A DNA stretch of 64,000 bases, from positions 18,514,784-18,578,783 of the forward strand of contig OX381706.1 of the NCBI GenBank assembly GCA_947462335.1, read 5' to 3'. This document shows positions 1-10,625 of this stretch, in pieces. The DNA is from Harmothoe impar (Eukaryota; Annelida; Polychaeta; Phyllodocida; Polynoidae). How positions within the stretch are numbered: the first letter of the stretch is position 1; each line of letters starts with the position of its first letter. Made by a program: the position numbers and the translations under genes. The notes under the pieces were generated by a model. The model was not told the origin of the DNA. It was given only the letters and a program-made list of their open reading frames with translations, and searched no databases.

Positions 1-60
1 CGAGAGTTAGGCTTATATGCGAGAATGTACGGTAAATAAGGTCATGACATCATAGAAAAT
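1..60. repeat. Fragment of a dispersed repeat (GCTTATA..GCGAG family)
   Basis: The first bases closely match 30659-30700: a GAGTTAGGCTTATA stretch followed by GCGAGAAT.TACGGTA. It looks like one end of a dispersed DNA element whose other part lies outside the window. Confidence 0.55.
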
Positions 61-174
61 GTACAGGTTTAACATATTTCTATCAGATTATAGATGCTCA
101 TGAACTTTTTTCAGTGGATCTTGCCAACATCAGCCCTTAGTTAACTGAACTTTATTGTTGAATTCAAAAAAGAA

Positions 175-458
175 CCATGAACTAAACTTTAAATTACATT
201 TTCATCCCGATTCACTAATATAGAAGTTAGCTTGTTTAGTGTTCATATAGAACCTCCATGAAGCGGAAACCATGTATTATTTGGTTTTGCATGGGGACAG
301 TCAGTGTGATATTTACCAATGTCTATGACCTTCTGACCTTTGGCCATGAAGAACTCATGACCCTACAATGTCCAGATCCTCCAGACAAAGGGAGGTACAT
401 CATACTACCCTTTCCTCTGAGGCTGCATAGTGCATTAAAGAAGTATGCCCTTCGGTGG
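175..458. repeat. Dispersed repeat, first of two copies flanking Gly/Tyr gene copies 1 and 2
   Basis: This stretch is clearly homologous to 4360-4600. Shared blocks include ATAGAACCTCCATGAAG, TTTGGTTTTGCATGGGGACA and TCTATGACCTTCTGACCTTTG, in the same order and orientation. The two copies bracket the head-to-head pair of Gly/Tyr-rich genes. Open frames crossing it are not conserved between the copies, so I do not call a gene. Confidence 0.75.
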
Positions 459-465
459 CCATAAT

Positions 466-867
466 ACAGTCTATACGAAAACTTTTTCACCACGCAGGAC
501 ATTCGGTCCTGCAGATTTCTTTCTTTGCAGGCCCGGCTCGATTGTTTTTGCAGGCCCAGATATTGTAGCACAATCTAGCTATTTAAGAATGAAATATAAA
601 GCAAGTGTTCTCCCTATATATTACATTGTATTAACCATTTTAATATGTAAATTATTGAAGAACATTACAGAAAATATTCACACTTTCTGTTTTATGCTGT
701 AGAAACCTTGATAATGGTCCGATTTACAAGCCGTAAAAAATGGGACATAGGCAAGAATCTCTGGAATACAGCAAGCCATTTGGGCCTGCAGTAGCCATTT
801 TTTTGCCGGACCAGCAGACATTTTGCCGGCTATAGCCGGTGGCCGGCAGGTTTTCGTATAGACTGTG
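466..867. mobile_element. Non-autonomous inverted-repeat transposon (hAT-like MITE)
   Basis: Terminal inverted repeats ACAGTCTATACGAAAAC and its reverse complement GTTTTCGTATAGACTGT bound about 400 bp. Both sides carry CCATAAT (459-465 and 868-874), consistent with a 7-8 bp target duplication as in hAT elements. No transposase is encoded. It interrupts an older repeat related to the TTAA-ended family. Confidence 0.65.
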
Positions 868-1080
868 CCATAATGTAAGAATGCAGACCTGGCGAGTTAC
901 CTGCCACTGTGGCATGGATGATTTCCCTATGGGGTTGATCTATACACTCCAGAAGGGTCAACATGATACATGAATTCAGCTCTTGGGAGTTACTCATTCA
1001 TCATTTCTCAGCAGTGACGAAATGACTTCAGGATGATAAAGTAGGATAAGAGCTGAGAGCAAAGACTAAGGATATGATGC
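868..1080. repeat. Diverged copy of the TTAA-ended palindromic MITE family
   Basis: It contains degraded family motifs: a GAATGCAG...TGGCGAGTTAC block, a GGGTTGAT..ATACACTCC block and a CATGATACATGAAT block. These match better copies at 4640, 21855 and 18100. The left half is separated by the insertion at 466-867. Confidence 0.5.
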
Positions 1081-1202
1081 AATCAATTGATCATTAATTT
1101 TGTTGTCTCTTACATATCAGGCAAGCTAGCACCATGTTTAATGAGATCATGTTATAAATAATGGCAATAATGACACACTCATGATGTATACTGTGAGATA
1201 TC

Positions 1203-1224
1203 TTTATTTTACTTTGGCTTTATT
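1203..1224 (-). terminator. Polyadenylation signals of Gly/Tyr-rich copy 1
   Basis: On the minus strand an AATAAA directly abuts the TAA stop (1219-1224), and a second lies at 1203-1208. The second leaves a more usual, though still very short, 3' UTR. Confidence 0.6.
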
Positions 1225-2141
1225 TTAGTACCCAGCATGGTATCCACCATGGTAGGCACCATTGTATCCACCATTGTAACCATGACCATATCCACGACCA
1301 TAAGCACCATTGTAAGCACCGTTGTAGGCACCGTTGTGTCCGTATCCGTAAGCATTGCCATGATATCCGTCATTGTGGACTCCCTTCAGGTCAGTGCCAG
1401 GGACACCATAGTAAGGAGCAGTGCCAACTCCAGCACCGTAGTGAAGGGCCTGGTAGTTAACCTTGTGTTGCCTCCTGGCATTAGCGGCATTGGTAGCAGC
1501 CTCACTGTTAAATAACAGAGGTACAAATGTCATCACAGTTCCCCTGTAGTCAGGTTTACTAACATTTAAGTTATTTTGGTAATTCTCAACAAAAGAAATA
1601 TCTTGCTGTTGTATGCCGGTTCCCAAATTTCATGTGCTATCCATTTCTTCAGATAAACACTGCAAATGGGTGTAATATGAATAGAACCTAAATAGAATAA
1701 AATTCAGATGGTTCTCTTGACAATGCAATCATCATTTATACAGGGTGATCATCTCAAAATGGTTTTCAGGAAAATATCATCTACTTAAGACAGATCAGTG
1801 ATGACTTAATTTCCATATGCACAGGAGAAATTTAACCATGATAGATTTTCACAAACAAGCCGTAGTAATTATTTCTCTCGGGGTAGTTTGAATAAAGTTG
1901 TTCATTTAAAACTAAATTTCATGAAATCCATTATTTTGAACTAGAACGTTTAGCACGTATTAGCTTTAAAAACTTACGCTGGTCCTGCAGCCTGTCCTGG
2001 CTGGTCACGGGTGCTAGGTCCAGGTGCTTGGTCACGGGCGCTAGGTCCGGCAGGCTGGTCAGCCTCTGTTGGGCCATCAGCCTGCTGGAGGGTAGCAGCA
2101 CTGGCCACAGCCAGGAGAGCGGCAATGATGAAGACCTTCAT
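1225..2141 (-). CDS. Secreted Gly/Tyr-rich protein, copy 1 (two exons)
   Basis: Exon 1 is 2141-1978 and exon 2 is 1504-1225; the 473-bp intron is phase 2 (donor GTAAGT, acceptor TTAACAG). The 147-aa product starts with a signal peptide (MKVFIIAALLAVASA) and a linker of DQ..GP repeats. Exon 2 gives an NARRQHK segment, the core ALHYGAGVGTAPYY-GVPGTDLKGVHN, and a tail of NGAY, NGGY and HGGY units ending in AGY. Cysteines are absent. I know no named family for it. Composition recalls Gly/Tyr-rich structural or adhesive secretions, but that is inference. The start is fixed by the signal peptide and by matching ATCATGAAG contexts in copies 2 and 4. It is closest to copy 4, sharing HNDGY.GNAYGYGHNGAY. 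It lies head to head with copy 2, with 767 bp between start codons. Confidence 0.88.
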
Positions 2142-2161
2142 GATGCTTTGTGAGTTGTGAT

Positions 2162-2198
2162 GTGAATGACATATACAGTAGCCATCTCGGCTTTTATA
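2162..2198 (-). promoter_or_regulatory. Core promoter of Gly/Tyr-rich copy 1
   Basis: On the minus strand TATAAAA (2198-2192) lies about 30 bp before GTCATTCAC (2170-2162), the likely start region. All four paralogues share this TATA/TCATTC arrangement. The 5' UTR would be about 25 nt. Confidence 0.65.
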
Positions 2199-2830
2199 GG
2201 TCTAGCCCTCACTGACCCCCCCCCCCCCCACCCCTTCCTACAATACTTGTCAACATAGCCTGGGATCCTGGACTTGGGCTCAAGACTACTGAAATCCAAA
2301 ATGGACAATGATGTTTTTTGAAAGCATGTGGTATGGGTCATTAGTTCATTTGTAAAATAGATGTCTTTGGATTGCTACATCAAGCTTCTGTAATAATACA
2401 GTTTGACATTAAAAAAAGTGGCATTACCTGTGTGCAGATGATCAAGTTTCTGAAGAGAACTATTTTAGAGAATTCCAATAAACCTCTCACTGTTAATTCA
2501 ATCAAATGATTTATGATTTTTTGTCACTAATCATACATGCATACTATTGTAACACAGCTTATCCATAAATATACTTGACACCCTGTCATTACTCTCAATA
2601 CAGCAAAATCAACTGCAAAAGCATGAGCTTTTAAATCATTCAATCCTTACTGATAGCATTGAGGCATTTTGGGAGCTTCAAAAATGTAGGATGATAAGCT
2701 ATGTTGTCTTCACTTTTATGTTTTGTTGATGAAAAAAATAAATTGACGAGATTGGTACATCAAAAACCAAGTTAGGACACATGGATTTACCAGTCTCTAC
2801 CCCCAGCATACCAAGATGTATGACAACTGG
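2199..2830. other. Intergenic region between head-to-head copies 1 and 2
   Basis: It holds a poly-C run near 2217-2229 and otherwise AT-rich sequence. No gene is seen. It should contain the upstream control elements of both divergent genes, but I recognise no specific sites. Confidence 0.4.
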
Positions 2831-2872
2831 TATAAAAGCCTCGGTAGCTGGTGGAAAGTATCATTCACTCCC
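2831..2872 (+). promoter_or_regulatory. Core promoter of Gly/Tyr-rich copy 2
   Basis: TATAAAA at 2831-2837 is followed about 30 bp later by ATCATTCACTCC (2860-2871), the likely start site. The 5' UTR of about 49 nt is similar in copies 3 and 4. Confidence 0.75.
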
Positions 2873-2908
2873 TGACTCACACAGACAAACAGACACTCAC
2901 CGAGCATC

Positions 2909-3693
2909 ATGAAGGTCTTTATCATTGCTACTCTCCTGGCTGTGGCCAGTGCTGCTGCCCTCCAACAGGCTGCTGGCCCAACCAGGGCTGACCAGGCTCC
3001 TGGACCTTCCATTGCTGACCAGGCTGCTGGACCAGAGTGAGTAAAAATAGTTATCTATTGTACCAATACTCTCTTATGATGTAAAAAGTTCAAAGGATAA
3101 ACTCCCAATAAGCAAGTGACAAACTTTCACATTTGCTTTCCATTGTGTTAGTATTTCAGCATATCAAACACTGTAATCATTTCTGGAAATCATCTTGAGG
3201 CATAAGCAATGAGACTTCCCCAGGGATATAAATTGATTTTCTTTGAATGAGATAACATCAGTTGCATCATTAGCATTTATACTCTATGAATACCAGTGTC
3301 TTTTGAAGCATAACAGATATGCATGCACTTTGTCACTATGACAGTATAAGCTAGACAAAATACAGCTAGTTATGTTATACACTTGTCTTATTCATTATCC
3401 TCTCATTTGTGATTCCTAGTGGAGATGCTACTATTAATGCTCTTGCCAAGCAGCAGCACAAACTGAACCGTCAAGCCCTTCACTACGGTGCTGGAGTTGG
3501 TGTTGCTCCTTACTATGGTGTCCCTGGCACTGACCTGAAGGGAGTTCTCAACAGTGGATACCATGGTGCTTATGGTTATGGCCACAAAGGTGTCTACAAC
3601 GGTGCTTACAATGGTGCTTATGGCCGTGGATATGGTGGATACAACGGTGGTTACAATGGTGGCTACAATGGTGGATACCATGGTGGTTACTAG
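2909..3693 (+). CDS. Secreted Gly/Tyr-rich protein, copy 2 (two exons)
   Basis: Exons are 2909-3036 and 3420-3693, with a phase-2 intron of 383 bp (donor GTGAGT, acceptor ATTCCTAG). The 133-aa product has a signal peptide MKVFIIATLLAVASA, a short linker with two DQA.GP units, an acidic DGDATINALAKQQHK segment, and the core ALHYGAGVGVAPYYGVPG-TDLKGV. The tail runs GYHGAYGYGHKGVYNGAY and ends in three NGGY units and HGGY. Relative to the other copies it has V for T in the core, L for H in GV.N, and NRQ for NYQ. A short 3' UTR carries AATAAA. Function is unknown; a secreted extracellular role is inferred from the signal peptide. Confidence 0.9.
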
Positions 3694-3714
3694 ATCTCAT
3701 CATTCATATTGGAA

Positions 3715-3720
3715 AATAAA
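3715..3720 (+). terminator. Polyadenylation signal of Gly/Tyr-rich copy 2
   Basis: AATAAA begins 22 nt after the TAG stop, giving a very short 3' UTR, as in copies 1 and 3. Confidence 0.8.
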
Positions 3721-4359
3721 GAAATTATATGAAATACCATATTGTTTGCTATTTAAAACATGTAAAAGACATTGTTCATTCTGGTAGCCATGTACTTTGA
3801 TATTTTACCTGCGAATTGGGACTAACTATCCAAGTACATCTATATCAAACTGCCGAATATGTCTGTGCATATAAGCGGAAATCATGAAAGTTTTAAATTC
3901 CTTTTAAATTAATAGGATGGCATATCAAAGGGTAAGCGATGTATCCTCATTCTTCTGTGTAAATATTTCCGACCTACCCTCAACATTTTGTCCATGTTAT
4001 CCAAAAAGCAAAAGCATTTCCCATCAAATTGGCCCAATACTCAGGGGGAGCAGAATAAGATAATCATCATATTAGACAATAACTGTGAAGGGTCTAACTA
4101 ATAAGGACAGGAATTGCCTATCTCTACCAATTTCATTTAGATTTTTGGGATTTTTGTGGATATTGGAAAGAGTTTAGGATTGGAAATATATAGGTTTAAG
4201 TTTAATGTAAGTGAACAGTCCTAGAACAAACTAAACAAGACATTGAAAACTAAAGGGAAGATTCATTAAAAAAAACACATCATTGTTCCCTCACCCATTT
4301 TAGTTACCAGTAACTATTTTTGAAATGCATTAGTTGTGTGATTCAAAATAAGCCAAAAT
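3721..4359. other. AT-rich intergenic sequence, no gene seen
   Basis: I see no splice-consistent coding exon, RNA gene or clear repeat boundary here. Confidence 0.4.
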
Positions 4360-4600
4360 AAAATAAATGTTTCACCCTGATTCATGAGGCTAGAAGTTGA
4401 ATGGTGGATCAATTATATAGAACCTCCATGAAGTGGAAACCAGGTATTGTTTGGTTTTGCATGGGGACAATGGGTGTGATATTTGCCTATATGTCTATGA
4501 CCTTCTGACCTTTGGTCATGGAGTACTATACATGTGTCCCTACAATCTCCACATGATCCAGACTAGGGGATGGACATCCCATAACCCTTTAAGGTTATAG
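4360..4600. repeat. Dispersed repeat, second copy (pair of 175-458)
   Basis: Same order of motifs as at 175-458. Its right part runs into a TTAA-family MITE that begins CCCTTTAAGG. Confidence 0.75.
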
Positions 4601-4850
4601 GCCATTAATGCATTATGCCAATTGGTTCCCATGATGTATAATGCAGCACTGGTGAGTAACTCGCCAGTGCAGCATTCGAGCATCATGACAACCCTCTAGG
4701 GTTGATACACTTCCGCAGAGTTTCATAGATATAGCACTGGTCAGTTACTTGCCAGGGCTGCATTGATGCATCATGACGATAATGAGCATAATGCATTAAA
4801 GCACTGTGTGGTCATCAGAGGCTAAAGGAACTATCTAGCGACATGCATTG
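4578..4850. mobile_element. TTAA-ended palindromic MITE (piggyBac-type ends)
   Basis: It starts ACCCTTTAAGGTTATAG and contains the family hairpin: ATGCAGCACTGGTGAGTAAC against GCCAGTGCAGCATTCGAGC. It also has the CCTCTAGGGTTGATACACT and TGCATTGATGCATCATGAC blocks. Homologous copies lie near 9100, 9846, 16885, 18085, 21850 and 53395. No coding capacity. Confidence 0.65.
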
Positions 4851-5210
4851 CCTACCGTAGTTGCATAATGTACTAACCGAGTAATAACTATTCCGCAATT
4901 AAACATTAGACTATTAATGCAGTACTAGGATTAGATCTCCATTTAGTCTAACCATGTCTGACAACGATGGTGCCCATCTGGAATGGTATTAATCCGTATT
5001 AGACTTCTGGATACAAGTTATAAAGCAAATTGATGAGCCATGAATGGATGATTCACCAAAAAAATGTTCAAAGGATAAATGACACGAACAGGACAGTCAG
5101 CAACGCTTCTCAGCTGTTTCTTGTGTCAAAACATATTGTGCTTCTTTGAAATAATATGGGATTCATCTAATATGTTTTGACTTACTTAAATTGGGCATAA
5201 CACTGTACAA

Positions 5211-5597
5211 GCCCAGCCAGCATTGCTTAGTGGGGCCCATATGTGTTTTTACTTGGGCAAGCTGATTTGCCCATATCTGGGTTATGGTCCTTTTTGTCCA
5301 GGGCTACCAGTGGGATTCCAAATGGGCGAGCCAAGATTCAAAGTGCCCAGCCCGAGCCCAGATAAAATGTAAACTATAAAAATGTACAATAAATCGTGAT
5401 TTCTGGAGGAAAATCAAATATCAGCATGTTTTGAATTATTTACAATGTATTTATGGGAAAAAAATGTTTTCCTGGGCTAGCCCATCTGGGCTCCCACTGG
5501 TAGCCCAGGACAAAAAGGACCATAACCCAGATTTGGGCAAGCCCAGTTGGCCCAAGTAAAACACATATGGGCCCCACGGACCAATGCTGGCTGGGAG
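5211..5597. mobile_element. Palindromic inverted-repeat element, GGGCCCATATG arms
   Basis: The left arm (GCCCAGCCAGCATTG ... GGGGCCCATATGTGTTTT ... CCATATCTGGGTTATGGTCC) is mirrored by the right arm ending CCAATGCTGGCTGGG. The arms are about 130 bp with an AT-rich centre. A related fragment is at 60130-60290. It is a non-coding MITE by structure. Confidence 0.75.
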
Positions 5598-5756
5598 CCT
5601 AGGTAGACAGGTAGAGTATAATAAACCATATTATGGTAGGGTTTCAGGGTAATTCCGCTGAACACACTTTTAGTGCATTATTTGCCACATGTATGCTAAA
5701 ATTATATGTAACATACACCAATCTGACTGGAATCAATGTACCCTTCAAGTAAATTC

Positions 5757-6252
5757 CATTTTGTGTAGTGTTGCTAGGCATGGAATGAAAATGGAACAAA
5801 AACGTTCTTTTTGAGCTTTTCAAAAATCTTCAAACGGACTTATGGGATAGAAATTCAATGTGATTATAACTTCTGATGATTGGACAGATATTTTGAACTC
5901 ATTTCCTGGGGAGCTTTTTTGAATCATATCAATACCTCAGTTATTAAGGTCAGGAGAGTTCTTCAAAGTTGCATGGTTACTAAAAAAGAGTGATTTTACC
6001 TGCTTTTTACCAAAACATCACCATTTTTAGTAACTAAGCAACTTTGAAGTGCTCCCCTGACCTTAATACTTGGAATATCAACATGATTGAAAAAAGCTCC
6101 CCAGGAAATGACTTCAAAATTTATCTCCAATCATCAGAAATGAAAGTTTTGTTGAATTTTCATCCCAGAACTCTGTTTGAAGATTAGGAAGCTAAAAAAG
6201 AATGTTTTTTGTTCCATTTCCATGTAATGCCTAGCAACACCTAATAAAATGG
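5757..6252. mobile_element. Foldback palindrome of about 495 bp
   Basis: The left arm opens CCATTTTGTGTAGTGTTGCT and the right arm ends AGCAACACCTAATAAAATGG. The similarity continues inward through GGAATGAAAATGGAACAAAAA, the TGATGATTGGA block and the ACCTTAATA block almost to the centre near 6005. No coding capacity; a foldback or MITE-type element, or an inverted duplication. Confidence 0.8.
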
Positions 6253-8480
6253 TAATTTTTTGAAGGAAACATCAATTCCAGGTGTGTCTTACATATACTT
6301 TGAATGGATGATTCACCAGATGATACAGAGAATATAACCGCAGGGTAAAATTAATGAGGGTATTGAAATGTAAATCAAGATCGTTTTTGTACTTGAATAA
6401 GTGCAAGTCTTACATAAGCTTGGGGTGAATGCTACCATCAAAATTTATAAGCGCAGGAGTACTTATATCAAAGTACCTGAAAAAACACAGAAGTCTGAAA
6501 ACGTTTGAGGGAAATGGGTTTTCCTTTTGCTTTCTAATTCTACATCAGAAATGTATGCGACGGCAACTAAAAAATAAACACCTGATGGGACAATAGTTTG
6601 AAATGTGAAGATTTATCTAATAGTCATGTTAAGTATCAATCTGGATGGGGGGTAACGAATTTTGACCTCTTGACAGGGGGAGTTGGGTAAAACTAAAAGG
6701 CATCAGCAGTGCATCAGCATCTTTTTTTTTTTGTATTTCCACTTTTCATTATATTTGTGGCCAAAAGTCGTTCTGGGCGATTGGGGGAGGGGGTAAAATA
6801 TACCGACTCCTCAAGGGGGGGGGGGACTAAAAAAGTGACGTGCCCTCGCAAAGTCACACCAACGCCCCCCCCCCCCCCCCCCCCCCCTGTTGAGTACTCC
6901 CTAATATACCAAAGTACATAAGTGAACAATATGACATCAATATGTGACCCTATAATAAATATAGCGACCTGCCATACCCATAGCTGGCTCCATCTGGGGG
7001 AGTGATGGATGTCTTCCTGATGAGGTAGAGGTGTGGGCATGCGCAGTACGTCAAGATGACAATGTCCTGTCCACTGCCGACAGGGCCACCTAGTGAGTGT
7101 ACAGCACACCACATGTATAGCAGCACATGGTCACGTGAGGCACATCACGTGATGCACCATGTGGCCACCCAGATACCAGGCCCACCAGTCCAGTCTCGGA
7201 CTCCCAGCCCAATCCCATGCCGTGGGCTGGGAGCAGACCTTCTCTTGACTTTTGCGCCAGTTTGGTGGTGCAAAATATGTGTATTGACCCCCCTATTGAG
7301 GAATACACACCTATCTACTAATATATATCTATATCTAGATCAGGAGGTCATTAAAGTTAACGTGTATTAACACCTTTACTTGAAAGAGTTAATTAAAAGA
7401 TGTGTATTGAACCGGATGGCTGCCTGCTCCCAGCCTATCCAACTGGTAGGATAGAAGCTGGCCGAGGCTGCCACCAACCAGGCATGGCCAATGTCTGAAC
7501 CGTTAATGCAGTTCTAGGAAAGTTAGAAGAATAACCCGGAATTATATTATACATTATACGGCTGTTCATTTTTTTTAATGTCCTCACTAAAACAATAGCT
7601 GTTGTCCTGGTTCCGTTGTTGGGGACTATACTTCCAGTGTTATCAAATATGTTTTTCTTCCTTATTTAACTAATGGAAGATAAACGTGTCCATGTATAGA
7701 TTATGTTATCAGTTTTAGGCTATTTCTATATTTTATCCCTTTGAATTTCACATGATTCTGTGGCTTTCTCATTCATACAATCAACTGGGCCTACCTATGA
7801 GCCCACGCTAAGCCGATGGAAAACCCATGGGTATTTTGGTCAATCGTATTTTAGCCCACTTTGCTCGGTCTCAGCGCAGTCCCAGGCCCGGTCAGCCTCA
7901 CTTTAAAAAGAAAACACATAGGAAATCTGAGTAAAATGAATTAGTTAATTGTGCATTCAGAAATAACATTAACATTTGTGGGCTGAACCCTAACAGCTCT
8001 AACATATAAGCCCTTTTTCGTATATAGCCAGTCAATGAGGGAGTGCTGGATTAGGACAAAAAGGCCTCGCCACATTTATTTAAAAAAAACAGAAAAAGAA
8101 AAAAAGAGTCAAGATCAAAGGGGATTGGGTCATAAAAGGTTCAGACTACTCTTACTAGTCTTTGTACCGTCTGCCTGACCGATTTTATTGTTCACCCAGA
8201 TACTTTTTCTTTTAATAGTGATGTTCAGGTTCTGCACACACTCATATTTAAATGTATAGTTTATATGCTGGTTCCGATTAAACATAAGGTTCATAAGGAA
8301 CACACTCATCTCACAAATAGGTGAAAAGGTTTAACTGCAAAATCAATTAAGCTCACATGAAATAAAACATGAATGGAATAACCACCAATTAATAGTTTGG
8401 ATTAACTCCCCCCCCCCCCCCGCAAAAAAAGAAGAAAAAACAACCACAAAATCAATGCCTCTCATGTGATCCCAAAATAA
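6253..8480. other. Intergenic stretch with homopolymer runs, no gene seen
   Basis: It contains a long poly-C run (about 6866-6887) next to poly-G at 6817-6825, a second poly-C at 8408-8421, and fragments rich in GGGCC motifs (7780-7890). Open frames across 6709-7370 depend on these runs and have no splice or family support. Confidence 0.4.
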
Positions 8481-8482
8481 CA

Positions 8483-8822
8483 TTGGCGGATCCAGGGGGC
8501 GACGGGCCTTGCCCCCCCCCCTCCAAAAAAAAAGGAAAAAGAAGAAGAAGAAAAAAGAAAGAGGGAAAGAGAGAGAGAAGGGGAAGATAACACATTATAC
8601 TCTATTTAAGCCTGACTGAGGGGGGAGGGGGCTGAGTCTTAAAATATTGTGTCCTAAAATGCATGAGAATGCATCATTTCAAGTCTAGATCAACAAAAAT
8701 GTCTTGGGGGGCATGCCCCCAAACCCCCTAGTATGGCTGATGCGCATCGCTCGCGGGAAACAGACAGTCACTCCAGGTTGGCCAGGTTTGGGCAGCCCCC
8801 CTCTAGACAATTATGGATCGGC
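8483..8822. repeat. Dispersed element with GGCGGATCCAGG ends
   Basis: The left edge reads ATTGGCGGATCCAGG and the right edge ATGGATCGGCCACTG, a degenerate inverted pair. The interior has a poly-C run, a GA-rich microsatellite (8530-8582) and a GGGGGGCATGCCCCC palindrome. A second fragment (GGTCCGCCCCTGG) follows at 8905-8918. Confidence 0.45.
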
Positions 8823-9099
8823 CACTGAAATATGACAACGTTGCGGTATTAGTGGGATATCGGTACTTTGGTGTTTGGTGGATCCTCCTCTTTTCATATT
8901 CCTGGGTCCGCCCCTGGCTAGTATGACAATACTGTAGTAATAATAAGCACCATATACAATATGAGACATTGCCCAACCCCTCCCCGACCTCACCATCTTC
9001 TTCCATTTAGATAAACTGTCATACATTATGCAGTAGGCTACATACAAGATTTCTTTACTCTTGAACACTGTAATAGGGCTGCACATATTGCTATAATTT

Positions 9100-9375
9100 T
9101 CTATAACTTTTAATTGGCGTCATGGTGCATGCATTGTGCCCCGTCAATACTGCATCTACGCATCATGTCAACCCTTTGTGAGGGTATCAGCCTTGCAGGG
9201 CCAGCATGATGCTCGCATGCAGCACTGCACAGTCTACTCGCCAGATCTGTATCCATGCATCATACCATTTGGGAGTGTATCAACCCTGTAGGGCCGGCAT
9301 GATGCACGCATGAATCACTGCCCAGTATAGTCGCCAGGGATGTATTCCTGCATCATGACCACAAAGAGCAAATTG
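9100..9375. repeat. TTAA-family MITE copy, diverged
   Basis: It carries GTGAGGGTATCAGCCTTGCAGGGCC, duplicated in altered form at 9270-9295 (GTGTATCAACCCTGTAGGGCC), with the CATGATGC..GCATG and CATCATG.C blocks of the family. It seems to contain two partial copies in tandem. Confidence 0.5.
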
Positions 9376-9845
9376 CAATAACACAATCTGTTCATTGACA
9401 CCTCTCATGTAATTTACACGCTCCTCCGAGAATGTCATGGGATGAAGGGAGAAATATATACAAATGTATACAATTATACCGATTCAACGATATCTAATTC
9501 TTGTTTGTTGACCACTTTTTTAGTGTCACACTGTTCATGGGCCTTTTCACAAGGTCATTACTTATTTGATGCAGTATTGACATCATAGTCATAGTCTCCT
9601 GTTGAGAAGTGTCCTTCTGTTGTCTTTTATAAAGACATATCATTTACAATACATGTTATGACAATTTAGATGCAGACGGAAATTACTTTGTTATATAAAC
9701 CCATTGTCATTAGACATTGGAGTGCAAGTGTGTAGGTCCGTAAAGGGTTAATCCAGTTAACAGCAAGAACCACAATGTCTGTTTGAGAGCTCCAGCTGTC
9801 TCCTTAAGATACATCATAACTAACAGTGTAGAGGGTTTAACATTG
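9376..9845. other. AT-rich intergenic sequence
   Basis: No gene is seen. GTAAAGGGTTAA at 9740-9751 resembles the outer end of the TTAA-family MITE and may be a solo terminus. Confidence 0.35.
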
Positions 9846-10045
9846 TTAAACCTTTAAGGACGGCATGTCGCTAAAAGGTGACATTTGTCACCATGATGCA
9901 CCAATGCAGCCGGTGCTGCATTAGTGCATCGTGCTGACGCCGTGGGAGTGTCTCCACCCCGTATGGTAGGCCTGATGCTTGAATACAGCCTTGGCGAGGT
10001 ACTCACCAGAGCTGCATTCATGCATCAAGGTTTAAGGTTATGTGC
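9846..10045. mobile_element. TTAA-ended palindromic MITE with good left end
   Basis: The left end TTAAACCTTTAAGGACGGCATGTCG mirrors the right end of the copy at 21850-22066 (CGACATGCCATCCTTAAAGG, then GTTAA). Internal hairpins pair CAATGCAGC with GCTGCATT and carry TGCTTGAATACAGCC. TTAA plus a C-rich terminus is what piggyBac-type insertions look like; no transposase is present. Confidence 0.65.
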
Positions 10046-10548
10046 ATTGAGTCCTCTCCCCAAGATGAGAGGTAGTGGGTTGGTGGGGGGTGGGGGGGGG
10101 GGGGGTGACAGGCGCAGGGCCATTCTGACCACTGCACATTCCTCACATTCCTGGATGACACAAGGACAAGGGTCACAGGCTGTCCATGTTTTATAGTTTT
10201 TGCCTTGTATTGTGGGATTCTCTCAAAGCTTGACATGGGTCCATCATCCCACGGCTCATTGTACATGGGGGCTCTCTAGGGTGGGTCTCTCTCCTATAAT
10301 AAAAAAATTTTGCATGCACCCAACAGGTTAGAACATGTCCTCTTATCACCACATACGAGATGCTATTTTTATAATGCATTTTACATAATCTGATAACTGT
10401 AGATCTACACAATATTACATGATGCAACCTATAAATCTCAAAAGTAAAAGTAAAAGTTTAATATCTAATTTTGAAAATAGATGTACATGGCATCTGTGGA
10501 TCTGACCAGTGGTAGCCTCACCACATCTGGTGAGGGGAGTTGGCCGAG
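10046..10548. other. Intergenic region upstream of copy 3
   Basis: It includes a poly-G run at about 10082-10105. No gene is seen; proximal control elements of copy 3 probably lie in its right part. Confidence 0.35.
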
Positions 10549-10592
10549 TATAAAAGCAGGGTTTGGGTGGTGGACAGGCATCATTCGCTCCC
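10549..10592 (+). promoter_or_regulatory. Core promoter of Gly/Tyr-rich copy 3
   Basis: TATAAAA at 10549-10555 lies 31 bp before ATCATTCGCTCCCTG (10580-10594), matching the start region of copy 2 (ATCATTCACTCCCTG). Confidence 0.75.
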
Positions 10593-10625
10593 TGCCTCCC
10601 AGAGACCAGCACCTCACCCAGCACC

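Noticed and set aside
1237..1515. Val/Ser/Thr-rich open frames opposite the Gly/Tyr exons (also near 3403, 12073 and 16338)
   Set aside because: They are antisense shadows of GGT/TAC-rich coding sequence and lack starts or splice sites of their own.
6709..7112. Open frames spanning the poly-G/poly-C region
   Set aside because: Gly and Pro homopolymers come from the runs; no homology or splice context.
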